64,000 nt of DNA, taken from positions 1 to 64,000 of IMG/VR virus record IMGVR_UViG_3300035190_000190; one strand, 5' to 3'. The notes beneath the pieces are model-generated. The model did no database searches, had not been told where the DNA came from, and was given only the letters and a program-made list of their open reading frames with translations. Source of the DNA: a virus. Within the stretch, counting starts at the first letter, position 1. Each line of letters starts with the position of its first letter. The position numbers and the translations under genes were made by a program. Of the stretch, positions 25,863-34,163 are shown one piece after another.

Positions 25863-26956
25863 GTTATCTATTTACAAGTGAAAGTGTTAGTGAAGGACAT
25901 CCAGATAAAGTAGCAGATGCTATCAGTGATGCTATCTTAGATTTAGCCATGTACGGCGAAAATGTAAGTGTGCGCTGTGCCTGTGAAACATTAGTCACTA
26001 CCAATCGTGTTATCGTTGCTGGAGAATATAAAAATGTTACGCTTCATCCTGAAGAAGTCGAAAGTGTCATACGCAAAACGATTAAAGAAATTGGCTACGA
26101 ACAAACAGGGTTTGATTGGCGTACAGTTGAAATCACAAATTTATTACATGGGCAAAGTGCGGACATTGCACTAGGCACAGACACATTTGGTGCAGGTGAT
26201 CAAGGACTTATGTTTGGTTATGCGACTAATGCTACACCAAACTACATGCCGCCAGCAATTTACTGGAGTCACAAGATTGTAGAAGAACTAGCAAATCGCC
26301 GCAAAAACTTTGGTGCTACTTGGCTTGGTCCAGATGCTAAAAGTCAAATAACAATAGAATTCAATGATGATGGCACAGTAAATCATATTGCTAAAATTGT
26401 ATGCAGTACACAGCACACAGAAGAATTCAATATTCATGAAATTCGGGCGGCTGTTCATACTATTATTACTGATGTTATACCTCCTACCCTATTCAAAGCC
26501 GATACAGAGATACTTATCAACCCAACTGGCAGATTCGTTATTGGCGGACCAGATGGTGATACTGGATTAACTGGACGTAAGATTATTGTTGATACCTATG
26601 GTGGTAGTTGCCCCCATGGCGGTGGTGCTTTTAGCGGCAAAGATCCTACTAAAGTTGACCGCAGTGCTGCCTACATGGCTCGTTACCTAGCTAAAAACAT
26701 TGTAGCTAGTGGTCGTGCTAATTGGGCAACTGTACAATTAGCCTATGCCATTGGTGTAGAACAACCAATGAGTGTTTATGTCGATAGTGATGGAAATAAT
26801 ACCGAACTAACCGAGTGGATAACTACTAATGTAGACCTAACTCCTAGAGGCATTATTAACAGATTTAAACTGTTCCGCCCTATTTACAGTAGTACAACTA
26901 ATTACGGACACTTTGGTAAGGATGGTTTACCATGGGAAGAGTTAGATTTATTTTAA
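25859..26956 (+). CDS. metK: S-adenosylmethionine synthetase
   Basis: 365 aa from the ATG at 25859 (ATGA overlap). SEGHPDKVADAISDAILD, GAGDQGLMFGYA, GGPDGDTGLTGRK and GGGAFSGKDPTKVDRSAAY are the conserved MetK motifs for ATP, methionine, magnesium and potassium binding. It makes SAM from ATP and methionine. In this genome it is likely to feed the eight radical SAM genes and any methyltransferases. It sits directly downstream of queE, a SAM-using enzyme. Confidence 0.95.
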   Translation: MSYLFTSESVSEGHPDKVADAISDAILDLAMYGENVSVRCACETLVTTNRVIVAGEYKNVTLHPEEVESVIRKTIKEIGYEQTGFDWRTVEITNLLHGQSADIALGTDTFGAGDQGLMFGYATNATPNYMPPAIYWSHKIVEELANRRKNFGATWLGPDAKSQITIEFNDDGTVNHIAKIVCSTQHTEEFNIHEIRAAVHTIITDVIPPTLFKADTEILINPTGRFVIGGPDGDTGLTGRKIIVDTYGGSCPHGGGAFSGKDPTKVDRSAAYMARYLAKNIVASGRANWATVQLAYAIGVEQPMSVYVDSDGNNTELTEWITTNVDLTPRGIINRFKLFRPIYSSTTNYGHFGKDGLPWEELDLF

Positions 26957-26965
26957 GGATATATT

Positions 26966-27397
26966 ATGTGGAAAAAAATTAAAGCATCATTAGGATTAAA
27001 CAAAGCAGAGTTGGCTGCAGAAGCCGAAGCTAAGGCATTAGCCGCACTTGAAGCTGCAGCTAAACGTGCAGAAGCCAAAGCCAAAGCCAAAGTTAAAGTA
27101 GTATCAGCCAAAGATGAAGCAACTGCAAAAAATGAACCTTGGGTAGAAATTATTGGCATGGAAATAGATGAAAAGGATCCAGGACAAGGTGCGTTTGAAC
27201 TTGATTGGAATGACATATTTGTTGCTAAATTAGTTCGTGCGGGCTATCAGGGCAAAACAGACCAAGACATTGTAGATAATTGGTTTAAAACTGTATGTCG
27301 CAATGTAGTTACAGAAACATACGAACAGGATCAAGCTGATCCTGAAAAACGCAGTAATCGACGTGATCTAGGTAATGGCAGAACGGAAGTATCTTGA
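26966..27397 (+). CDS. conserved phage protein with Ala/Lys/Glu-rich N-terminus
   Basis: 143 aa. Residues 10-50 are a low-complexity, probably helical stretch rich in alanine, glutamate and lysine. The C-terminal part (GAFELDWNDIFVAKLVRAGY, VDNWFKTVCRNVV, GRTEV) is well ordered and resembles hypothetical proteins of T4-like cyanophages from memory. AAGGATAT precedes the ATG. Function unknown; no enzyme motif. Confidence 0.7.
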   Translation: MWKKIKASLGLNKAELAAEAEAKALAALEAAAKRAEAKAKAKVKVVSAKDEATAKNEPWVEIIGMEIDEKDPGQGAFELDWNDIFVAKLVRAGYQGKTDQDIVDNWFKTVCRNVVTETYEQDQADPEKRSNRRDLGNGRTEVS

Positions 27398-28122
27398 TAA
27401 TATATGTAAATGGTGATAGTCATAGTGCAGGAGCAGAGGCAGCAAATGCCTTTTGTTTTTTATCCGATGACCCTGCTATGGAGTGGGATCATTACGATAT
27501 TACGCAAACAGCCGCTGGTCGTGTTCCGCACCCAGATAATATTCGAGTTAGCTACGGACAACAAGTAGCAGATTACTACAATGCCACCTTAGTGTGCAAT
27601 GCAGAAAGTGGTAGTAGTAATCAACGTATCATACGAACTACACACGCCTACTTAGAAAATAATCCTGCCCCAGATTTAATAATAATTGGTTGGGCAACCT
27701 GGGAACGAGAAGAATTCTTTATCGATGGATATTGGCATCAATTTAGCGCAAATATGGGTATTGATAAATTATCAGCAGACGCCATTGCCATTTATAAAAA
27801 TTGGGTATTAGATCGACATAGTGTACAACAGTATTGCGATCAAGCTCAATTAGATATATGGAATTTACATCAGCATCTACTTACTAATAATATTCCGCAT
27901 CTATTCTTCAATACATTTAGTGGATTAACTCCTTCTAATAAATTAGATTGGAGTAATAGCTATTATGAACCATACAATCACACACAAACATTTTTTAAAT
28001 TATTAGCTAATTGGGGATTCCAAACTGTATCTCCAACCAGCTATCACTATGGTGTAGATGCGCATCAAGCATGGTCAAATCACTTGACAAAACTTATAAA
28101 TGAAAGTATAATAGCTACATGA
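27394..28122 (+). CDS. SGNH/GDSL-hydrolase-like protein
   Basis: 242 aa, TTG start overlapping the upstream stop (TTGA). GDSHSAG supplies the nucleophile serine block, ESGSSNQRI the Gly/Asn block, and DAHQAW the late Asp-His pair. There is no signal peptide, so it acts in the cytoplasm. Members of the superfamily are esterases or O-acetyl transferases on sugars. A sigma-70 promoter for the next gene lies inside its 3' end. One of five SGNH-like genes in the window. Confidence 0.75.
   Translation: MIIYVNGDSHSAGAEAANAFCFLSDDPAMEWDHYDITQTAAGRVPHPDNIRVSYGQQVADYYNATLVCNAESGSSNQRIIRTTHAYLENNPAPDLIIIGWATWEREEFFIDGYWHQFSANMGIDKLSADAIAIYKNWVLDRHSVQQYCDQAQLDIWNLHQHLLTNNIPHLFFNTFSGLTPSNKLDWSNSYYEPYNHTQTFFKLLANWGFQTVSPTSYHYGVDAHQAWSNHLTKLINESIIAT
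28084..28112 (+). promoter_or_regulatory. sigma-70 promoter for the 5'-3' exonuclease, leaderless geometry
   Basis: TTGACA 28084-28089, 17-base spacer, TATAAT 28107-28112, both boxes consensus and inside the 3' end of the SGNH gene. The exonuclease ATG starts at 28119, 6 bases after the -10 box, and there is no Shine-Dalgarno sequence. Confidence 0.78.
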
Positions 28123-29138
28123 GATATTTAATCGTAGACGCAGCAAACACATTCTTTAGAGCCCGACACAGTGCCCATCGTCAAAGCGACACATGGGATA
28201 AGTTGGGCTTTGCCATTCACGTTACGTTAGCTAGTATTAACAAAGCATGGCGCGATCAAAAAGCGGATCATGTTATTGTCTGCTTAGAAGGACGTAGTTG
28301 GCGTAAAGACTTTTACACTCCATATAAAGCCAATCGCGCTGTGGCACGGGCGGCTAAGACTGAAGCAGAGCAAGAAGAAGAACAGATGTTCTGGGACGCT
28401 TTTGATGCTATGAAAACATTCCTAGCTGAAAAGACTAACTGCACAGTATTGCAACATGCAAACTTAGAAGCAGATGATTTAGTAGCAGGTTGGATTCAAA
28501 CTCATCCTACCGATCACCATACTATTGTATCAAGCGATACAGACTTTTATCAACTCTTAAGTGAGAATGTTAATCAGTACAATGGTATTAGTGATGAATT
28601 GCACACGCTTACTGGTATATACGATAAGAAAGGTAAACTAGTTATCGATAAGAAAACTAAAGAGCCCAAGAAGATTCCAGACCCCAAATTCATCTTATTT
28701 GAAAAGTGTATGCGTGGTGACCCTACAGATAATATCTTTAGTGCTTATCCTGGTGTGCGTACTAAAGGTACTAAGAATAAAGTTGGTCTAGAAGAAGCGT
28801 TTGCTGACAAAGATAAACAGGGATATGCTTGGAATAATCTTATGCTACAACGATGGACCGACCATAATGGTGATGAGCATCGTGTGCTAGATGATTATCA
28901 GCGTAATGTACAACTAGTAGACTTAGCCGCTCAACCAGATGAATACAAGGTTAAAATTGAAGAAACTATTAAGACTAATGCAACGGCACTTAATCGTCCA
29001 ATGGTGGGTGCGCAGTTCTTAAAGTTTTGTGGCAAATATGATCTAGTTAAACTAAGCGACAATGCTAGCAATATGGCAGAATGGATGACGGCTAGTTACC
29101 CTGCACAAGCAGTAACATTGTATCATTTAATTAATTAG
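28119..29138 (+). CDS. 5'-3' exonuclease / flap endonuclease (T4 RNase H-like)
   Basis: 339 aa. VDAANTFFRAR at the start carries the first metal aspartate (Asp7); LEADDLV (Glu117, Asp119, Asp120) and SSDTDF (Asp140, Asp142) complete the carboxylate set, with GDPTDN near residue 200. This is the FEN/5'-exonuclease superfamily; T4 RNase H (305 aa) removes RNA primers from Okazaki fragments. An insert with KKGKLVIDKKTKEPKK lies near residues 170-190. It belongs with the polymerase and clamp in replication although 22 kb away. Confidence 0.88.
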   Translation: MRYLIVDAANTFFRARHSAHRQSDTWDKLGFAIHVTLASINKAWRDQKADHVIVCLEGRSWRKDFYTPYKANRAVARAAKTEAEQEEEQMFWDAFDAMKTFLAEKTNCTVLQHANLEADDLVAGWIQTHPTDHHTIVSSDTDFYQLLSENVNQYNGISDELHTLTGIYDKKGKLVIDKKTKEPKKIPDPKFILFEKCMRGDPTDNIFSAYPGVRTKGTKNKVGLEEAFADKDKQGYAWNNLMLQRWTDHNGDEHRVLDDYQRNVQLVDLAAQPDEYKVKIEETIKTNATALNRPMVGAQFLKFCGKYDLVKLSDNASNMAEWMTASYPAQAVTLYHLIN

Positions 29139-29149
29139 AAAGGCAAACC

Positions 29150-29680
29150 ATGCAGATTAATGTAAATTGGAATATTATTCCTACCCATACCATCGATGTA
29201 TCTACTATCGAAGTTCCGTACGATATTTCCTTAATTATGAAGGCATTTGGTATAGATAGATACTGCTATCAAATTATGTGCAAGGGAATTGTTATCAAAT
29301 ACGGTATGAGTGCTGACAATAGTAGAAACTATGGTGAGCGATTATATAGACAAATTGGCCATAGTAAGAGCTGGGGCAGCAAGCGACTAAACGGATCTAG
29401 TGGGGCAGACTGGCGTATTATCGAAGAAGACTTTTTAGATCTATATAAGTTTCCCATTGACAAAGATCATATCAAGATCAAAATTTGGGATTTAACTAAT
29501 TATCCCTTTGTTACTATTAATCCCTGGGACGAGGTTAATGCTATAGAAGCACAGTTAATTGATGCGTATGTTGCTGCCGTTGGTGAAAAACCAATTGGTA
29601 ATATTAACGATGAAGCAAATATAGTACGCAAGGCAGGCATTAGACTCGATACAATGAATCATTTATTTGAAATTTTTTAG
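29150..29680 (+). CDS. GIY-YIG-nuclease-like phage protein (tentative)
   Basis: 176 aa. A central segment, YCYQIMCKGIVIKYGMSAD followed by RNYGERLYRQIGHSKSW, suggests a GIY-YIG-like core, with EAQLIDAYVAAVGEKPIGN as a possible late Glu-bearing helix. The canonical GIY-YIG tyrosines are only partly kept. It lies between two exonuclease genes. Similar phage proteins are known to me only as hypothetical. Confidence 0.5.
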   Translation: MQINVNWNIIPTHTIDVSTIEVPYDISLIMKAFGIDRYCYQIMCKGIVIKYGMSADNSRNYGERLYRQIGHSKSWGSKRLNGSSGADWRIIEEDFLDLYKFPIDKDHIKIKIWDLTNYPFVTINPWDEVNAIEAQLIDAYVAAVGEKPIGNINDEANIVRKAGIRLDTMNHLFEIF

Positions 29681-29690
29681 AAAGTATATT

Positions 29691-30275
29691 TTGATAGAAA
29701 AATCACAGAAGTTCCTAGCGTTAGACTTAGAATTAAACCAACCTAGTGGTAAAATCATTCAGGTTGGCGTTGCCATTGGTAGTGCAAATGATAAGTTTGA
29801 AAATTACATAACTAAGAAATGGTATATTGATCCAAACGAACCAATTGATCAATTTATCATTGACCTAACTGGTATTACTGATCACGACATTAGATTAAAC
29901 TGTGTAAGTCATGTTACAGTTGCACGTGAACTTAGTGACTTAATTAAACAGCACAACACTTGGATTAATCCGATCACTTGGGGTGGTGGAGATAGTAGAG
30001 AACTACTAGATGAGTTCTGCAAAAACTATGCTGATTTTCCACACTTTGGTCGCAGATGGATTGATTGTAAAACTTTCTATACGTTTATGATGTTTGCACG
30101 TGGTAAGAATCCTAGTGGTGGGCTTGCTAGTGCTATGGGCACGTTTAAACTACAGTTCAAAGGCACAGCGCACAGAGCAGACATTGACGCAGTTAATACA
30201 TTGGCTTTGTTCTTTAAGTTCCTCGAACGACAACGTGGTCTTGAAAACTTATTACATGATGCAAGAGCTATATAA
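29691..30275 (+). CDS. DEDDh-family 3'-5' exonuclease
   Basis: About 194 aa if started at TTG 29691; TTG 29667 would overlap the previous gene. LALDLELN supplies the Asp12 and Glu14 pair of motif I, GGGDSRELLDEF fits motif II, and HRADIDAVNTL provides the His and Asp of motif III. These are the catalytic residues of DEDDh exonucleases such as the DNA polymerase III epsilon family and oligoribonuclease-like enzymes. It may trim DNA or RNA during replication. Start codon is uncertain. Confidence 0.78.
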   Translation: MIEKSQKFLALDLELNQPSGKIIQVGVAIGSANDKFENYITKKWYIDPNEPIDQFIIDLTGITDHDIRLNCVSHVTVARELSDLIKQHNTWINPITWGGGDSRELLDEFCKNYADFPHFGRRWIDCKTFYTFMMFARGKNPSGGLASAMGTFKLQFKGTAHRADIDAVNTLALFFKFLERQRGLENLLHDARAI

Positions 30276-31192
30276 TGAAACGATTGTTTACATTTGGCTG
30301 TAGCTTTACTCAGTATAGTTGGCCGACTTGGGCTGATATTATTGGGCGCGAGTATGATTACTTTGAAAATTGGGGCAAGGCTGGTAGCGGTAATCATCTA
30401 ATATTATACCTACTATCAGAGTGTATTTTAAAAAATAAATTAAATTCTAACGATTTAGTAATTATAATGTGGACTAACATAGCTAGAGAAGATCGCTATG
30501 TTAATAATAAATGGATATCTCCAGGAAATATTTTTTGTCAAAAAGAATATAGCAACGAATTAGTGGTAAAATACGCAGATGACAAAGGTTATCTCATTAC
30601 AAATTTAGCTGTAATTCATGCAGTTAAAAAAATGTTAGAAGAATACAAAATTCCTCATATATTTACGTCTATGGTAAATTTAAATAGTATAGGCCGACAC
30701 AATGAATTGACGATTGGCGGAGTTAGTCAAATTTGGAATGAGTATCTAGATATACTTAATTTTATTAGACCTAGTATGTTTGATATTATCTTTAATCAGC
30801 AATGGTCAGTTCGAACGTTGGCCGGCTATCCATTTTATGAATCAGCCTTGGAAAACAAATATAACGAACTAGCAGGAACTGATTGGCCATCTTTTGAAAA
30901 ATTTAAAACAAATAATTTTTCAGAGGTGCCCCAGTCTATTTTAACCGAATTAAACGAAGTTAAAAAATGGAATGAATTTATACAGTTTAAGAAAAAAATT
31001 AAATCTAAACGGATTGATTCTCACCCTATCCCGATGGAGCATCTTAAATATATAGAAACTGTTATTCCAGAAATTTCTATCAGTGATAGTACTAAAGAGT
31101 GGGTGGGTATTATTAATAGTAGGCTATTATCTAATAAAAAATTTAATGATCTATGGAAAGAACAACAACATGCTGCTCCGAATAGATGGTAA
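30275..31192 (+). CDS. SGNH-hydrolase-like protein, long form
   Basis: 305 aa. FTFGCSFTQYSWPTWAD carries the nucleophile serine block; GKAGSGNHL gives the Gly/Asn block; IIMWTNIAREDR the third block; DSHPIPMEHL near the end the Asp-His dyad. There is no signal peptide. It belongs to the marine-phage SGNH group that accompanies sugar genes. A helical insertion precedes the DSHP motif. Its ATG overlaps the exonuclease stop. Confidence 0.78.
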   Translation: MKRLFTFGCSFTQYSWPTWADIIGREYDYFENWGKAGSGNHLILYLLSECILKNKLNSNDLVIIMWTNIAREDRYVNNKWISPGNIFCQKEYSNELVVKYADDKGYLITNLAVIHAVKKMLEEYKIPHIFTSMVNLNSIGRHNELTIGGVSQIWNEYLDILNFIRPSMFDIIFNQQWSVRTLAGYPFYESALENKYNELAGTDWPSFEKFKTNNFSEVPQSILTELNEVKKWNEFIQFKKKIKSKRIDSHPIPMEHLKYIETVIPEISISDSTKEWVGIINSRLLSNKKFNDLWKEQQHAAPNRW

Positions 31193-31205
31193 ATGTTAAT
31201 TAACA

Positions 31206-31712
31206 ATGAAAACTTTTGTATTTTCTTTGTTAATCTGTATTGGAGTGAGTGGTTGTGCTACTCCGGAAATAACCAAACTCAGCGAGCAAGACTATAAGGT
31301 TGTGGGTAAACTTCATAAAGAAGAATACGACGAAATAATTACCATAGTCAAGCAACACCCCAACCAACCGTTGAATTTTTATGTCACGTCAATTGGCGGT
31401 ACCAGTGAAGATTTGTTAGATGCTATGGATACAGTATATCAACACGGACTAGTTAATTGGTATGCTGTAGAATATTGTGACAGTGCCTGTGCTATTATGG
31501 CCTTAGCTACTCATCACGCCAATGGTGAGTTTAAACTACATTCGTTCTATTCGCATAAGCAACATCAAATACTTGCGGCACCGGAATACAATGAACGTAT
31601 ATTAAAAAAGTTAAACTCGTACGGATACGACACAGATCGTATGCATCATATGTTTGATAGTGTAGAACATTTATGGCCAATAGTTATTGTAGATGGCAAA
31701 ATAATTGATTGA
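31206..31712 (+). CDS. predicted lipoprotein with ClpP/SppA-like fold
   Basis: 168 aa. A short lipoprotein signal peptide ends in the lipobox VSGC (Cys17), so the mature protein should be attached to the outer or inner membrane facing the periplasm. Residues 56-105 (NFYVTSIGGTSEDLLDAMDTV, then EYCDSACAIMALA with Ser93) follow the ClpP/crotonase-like layout of periplasmic COG3904-type proteins, in which this serine is the nucleophile position. Phage lipoproteins are often used for superinfection exclusion; that role is inference. Confidence 0.7.
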   Translation: MKTFVFSLLICIGVSGCATPEITKLSEQDYKVVGKLHKEEYDEIITIVKQHPNQPLNFYVTSIGGTSEDLLDAMDTVYQHGLVNWYAVEYCDSACAIMALATHHANGEFKLHSFYSHKQHQILAAPEYNERILKKLNSYGYDTDRMHHMFDSVEHLWPIVIVDGKIID

Positions 31713-31737
31713 CTTTACAGCAAAACCTAAATATAAT
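31709..31737 (+). promoter_or_regulatory. sigma-70 promoter for queD
   Basis: TTGACT 31709-31714, 17-base spacer, TATAAT 31732-31737, overlapping the lipoprotein stop codon. An AAGGAAAAC ribosome site follows before queD. Confidence 0.8.
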
Positions 31738-31760
31738 AGTAAAATAGACAAGGAAAACTT

Positions 31761-32312
31761 ATGGCACACGTAATTGATAAAACATTTGAATTCTGTTATG
31801 GACACAGAGTACACACACAAAAACTTAATGGTGAATATGCGGCAGATTTAAAGTGTGCCTGCCGTCATTTACACGGACATGAAGGTAAGATGCAGGTGTT
31901 CTTAAAGAGCCCAACAGGTCAGTTAGATCCAACTGGTATGGTTACTGACTTCCGCCATTTAGAATGGTTAAAGAAATGGATTAACGAGTATATCGATCAT
32001 CAGTTTATGCTTGATGTCAATGATCCATTGTTTGGTCAATTGATTGGCACACGTGCAATGATTCCAGTATACATTCCAGAAACAGACAAGTATGCAGGTA
32101 GTATACTTGATTTAAGTGACTTGGAACCAAACACACCAGAGTATGAATACTTCGAAGGTTTCTTTATTGTAGACTTTGTTCCCACTAGTGAAAACTTATC
32201 AAGTTGGATGGCAGAGTTAGTAGATGCTAAGATGAAGAAACTAAACGTAACAGTAGACCGCATTGACTGGTGGGAAACTCCTAAGTCACGCAGTACTTTT
32301 ATTAGAGGTTAA
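31761..32312 (+). CDS. queD: 6-carboxy-tetrahydropterin synthase
   Basis: 183 aa, slightly longer than bacterial QueD (about 120-150). FCYGHRVH and CRHLHGHEGKMQVFL (His36, His38, His40 region) give the zinc-binding histidines, a cysteine lies upstream of HLHGH, MVTDFRHL matches the VxDF motif, and PTSENLSSW with the late WETPKS is the pterin glutamate site. It converts dihydroneopterin triphosphate to 6-carboxy-tetrahydropterin, between FolE and QueE. It has its own early promoter. Confidence 0.92.
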   Translation: MAHVIDKTFEFCYGHRVHTQKLNGEYAADLKCACRHLHGHEGKMQVFLKSPTGQLDPTGMVTDFRHLEWLKKWINEYIDHQFMLDVNDPLFGQLIGTRAMIPVYIPETDKYAGSILDLSDLEPNTPEYEYFEGFFIVDFVPTSENLSSWMAELVDAKMKKLNVTVDRIDWWETPKSRSTFIRG

Positions 32313-32313
32313 T

Positions 32314-32679
32314 ATGAATACAACAGTCTTTATCTTATTGGCATTATTTGGCATTAAGCATTTTATTGCTGACTTCTTAATGCAATATGAATACATGTTA
32401 CGTGAGAAGGGTACATATGGTGCGGATGGCGGCATACATCATGCGGCGTTACATGCTACATTTACTTTATGGATTTTAGTGTTTGTAGTAGGAGATGCAA
32501 ATCTCGCTATTATGTTATCACTAGCAGATGGTGCCATACACTACCACATCGACTGGGTTAAGCAAAAACTAAATCGAGGCTTGACCTCAGCAGATCGAAT
32601 GTTTTGGGTCTGGATGGGTGCTGATCAAGGCCTGCATTACTTAACATATATAGGAATTATCTATGTCGGAACAATATAA
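32314..32679 (+). CDS. DUF3307-type small membrane protein
   Basis: 121 aa from the ATG at 32314, right after queD. KHFIADFLMQ, HHAALHATFT, a DGAIHYHIDWVK segment and DQGLHYLTY give the Asp/His pattern spread through four hydrophobic helices that marks DUF3307 membrane proteins. Function of the family is unknown. It overlaps the next gene by 17 bases. Confidence 0.75.
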   Translation: MNTTVFILLALFGIKHFIADFLMQYEYMLREKGTYGADGGIHHAALHATFTLWILVFVVGDANLAIMLSLADGAIHYHIDWVKQKLNRGLTSADRMFWVWMGADQGLHYLTYIGIIYVGTI

Positions 32680-33229
32680 ACGCTTTTGTCAATTTGAAAA
32701 AACCTGCGCAGGTGCAGATACCTGCGATGGCCCAACCTTTACGTTATTAGCAAGAACTATTGTAAAAAACAAATGTTGGGTTGTTGAAAGTGATGGCACG
32801 AAGGTTGCTACTATACTTGCCAATGATGGTAATAACGGAGTTACATTAGTACATGACGGGCAACGAGAAAGATTCAGCAGTTTGAAGTTATTAAGTGCTC
32901 GTTATAATATTATCATTGACAAGACCAAAGTAGCCAAAGTAGCCAAAGAATCACATGAGGTATATGGATATCCCTGTGAAAATAAGCCACAGAACGCCTT
33001 ATGGGACGTACAGCATAAACTACCAGTGTTTACTAAAGGTAGTAAAAGCAAAAGTTTCTTTTGTGCTGGTTACTATATTGTACAGTTTAATAATGGGTGG
33101 GTAAAAAGCTATTGTCCAAAATTAATTACTTTAAATAGGTATCCATATCAAGGTCCATTCAAAACACAAGAAGAAAGAAATATTCAATTAAAAATAGCCA
33201 ATGGAGGTCATGATGGAGAATCAACTTAG
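32663..33229 (+). CDS. conserved phage hypothetical protein, 188 aa
   Basis: ATG overlaps the membrane-protein gene. Cysteines in FCQFEKTCAGADTCDG near the N-terminus may bind metal. The second half has VYGYPCENKPQNALWDVQ, KSFFCAGYYIVQF and CPKLITLNRYPYQGPFKT, strongly patterned motifs that recall a recurrent T4-like marine phage family of unknown role. No catalytic motif recognised. Confidence 0.7.
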   Translation: MSEQYKRFCQFEKTCAGADTCDGPTFTLLARTIVKNKCWVVESDGTKVATILANDGNNGVTLVHDGQRERFSSLKLLSARYNIIIDKTKVAKVAKESHEVYGYPCENKPQNALWDVQHKLPVFTKGSKSKSFFCAGYYIVQFNNGWVKSYCPKLITLNRYPYQGPFKTQEERNIQLKIANGGHDGEST

Positions 33230-33434
33230 CCTGCATTTAAAGGCATTTAACAACCGAGTTAAGGTAATGAATCAAACTAACAGCAAAGATCTAACGCTAT
33301 CTGCCGCAGATGTTAGAAATTTGCACAACGATATATTCGAATTACTAGCACAGATTGCGGCATTAACTGCTATTAAAGAAGCAGAAGAAGCCGAAGCAGT
33401 AATTAATATAGAGATGGATGGCGGTGGTTTTTAG
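33213..33434 (+). CDS. small acidic helical protein, 73 aa
   Basis: Three in-frame ATGs lie at 33201, 33210 and 33213; GGAGG at 33203-33207 best serves 33213. The protein is helical and acidic with a C-terminal IEMDGGGF tail. It overlaps the preceding gene. No family recognised. Confidence 0.6.
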   Translation: MENQLSLHLKAFNNRVKVMNQTNSKDLTLSAADVRNLHNDIFELLAQIAALTAIKEAEEAEAVINIEMDGGGF

Positions 33435-33458
33435 TAATTATATATGTAGTTAATTGGC

Positions 33459-33465
33459 ATAAATA
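33459..33465 (+). promoter_or_regulatory. late-promoter-like ATAAATA
   Basis: CATAAATAAC in the 60-base gap before the gene at 33495, with 29 bases between the motif and the start codon. It fits the T4 late core apart from the first base. A sigma-70-like TATAAT lies close by, so the element is ambiguous. Confidence 0.3.
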
Positions 33466-33494
33466 ACTATATAATAAGAACTAGGAAACATCGA

Positions 33495-33782
33495 GTGAGT
33501 AGACCAAAGCCAACAGTACTATTAGAACATGTTAATAAAACAAATTATAAAAGTGATCAGATTCTGGATTCAGAAGGCATCTGGGCGGTTTTCTTTGATA
33601 ACCAACCAATCAATCTAAAAACACAAAATATCTTAGTAGCCTATCCAGGCCCAAAGTATAAGAAAGTTTCATTTAGTAATCCCGGTCACGCAATCAATCT
33701 CGCTAAAAAACTTAATGCGCTGTTTAAGTCAGACAAGTTTTCAGTTGTGCTACTTAAAGCTGGCGATACCATCTATCCATAA
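33495..33782 (+). CDS. conserved phage hypothetical protein, 95 aa
   Basis: GTG start; the frame has no nearby ATG that keeps the conserved RPKPTVLLEH start. IWAVFFDNQPINLKT, GPKYKKVSFSNPGHAINLAKKLN and FKSDKFSV look like a compact alpha/beta fold. From memory it is a common small protein in marine T4-like phages. Function unknown. Confidence 0.7.
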   Translation: MSRPKPTVLLEHVNKTNYKSDQILDSEGIWAVFFDNQPINLKTQNILVAYPGPKYKKVSFSNPGHAINLAKKLNALFKSDKFSVVLLKAGDTIYP

Positions 33783-33784
33783 TC

Positions 33785-34129
33785 ATGTTACAAGCAGAAT
33801 GGCAGGCTAAGTTTTACGCTTTAACTCCATACTCAGTAAGTCCTAGCAGTTGGTGGTATAATCCAACTAATCACAACAGTTTACGATTGACCCAAAGAGC
33901 CTATTTGGAAGTGCGTAAACACACTAAATTTTACAAGTTTGAACTTAGTCACGACATACGTCCTAAAACGTTTGTACAGCTAGAGCGTTGGTTTAAAGAG
34001 CCATATTACGTACAAAATCGCAAGACTATACACATTGTCAGCGACCGTGATGCAATGATGCTATCATTACATGCCAACAACCTACAACAATATTTAGATA
34101 ACCAATCAATTGACAATCAAGAACTTTGA
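33785..34129 (+). CDS. conserved phage hypothetical protein, 114 aa
   Basis: Starts 3 bases after the previous gene. Aromatic and basic: SPSSWWYNPTNHNSLRLT, KFYKFELSHDIRPKTFVQLERWF and VSDRDAMMLSLH are the patterned parts. No domain or membrane segment recognised. A strong sigma-70 promoter for the next gene is embedded in its last codons. Confidence 0.65.
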   Translation: MLQAEWQAKFYALTPYSVSPSSWWYNPTNHNSLRLTQRAYLEVRKHTKFYKFELSHDIRPKTFVQLERWFKEPYYVQNRKTIHIVSDRDAMMLSLHANNLQQYLDNQSIDNQEL

Positions 34130-34138
34130 TAGTATAAT
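34110..34138 (+). promoter_or_regulatory. consensus sigma-70 promoter
   Basis: TTGACA 34110-34115, 17-base spacer, TATAAT 34133-34138: both boxes perfect. It drives the exported protein at 34164; AAGGAG follows in the leader. Confidence 0.85.
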
Positions 34139-34163
34139 GATACATATTAATAAGGAGTAAGAC

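Noticed and set aside
30252-30277. TATATAATG just before the SGNH gene at 30275 as a leaderless promoter
   Set aside because: No -35 box at an acceptable distance; the best TTGAAA is about 22 bases away.
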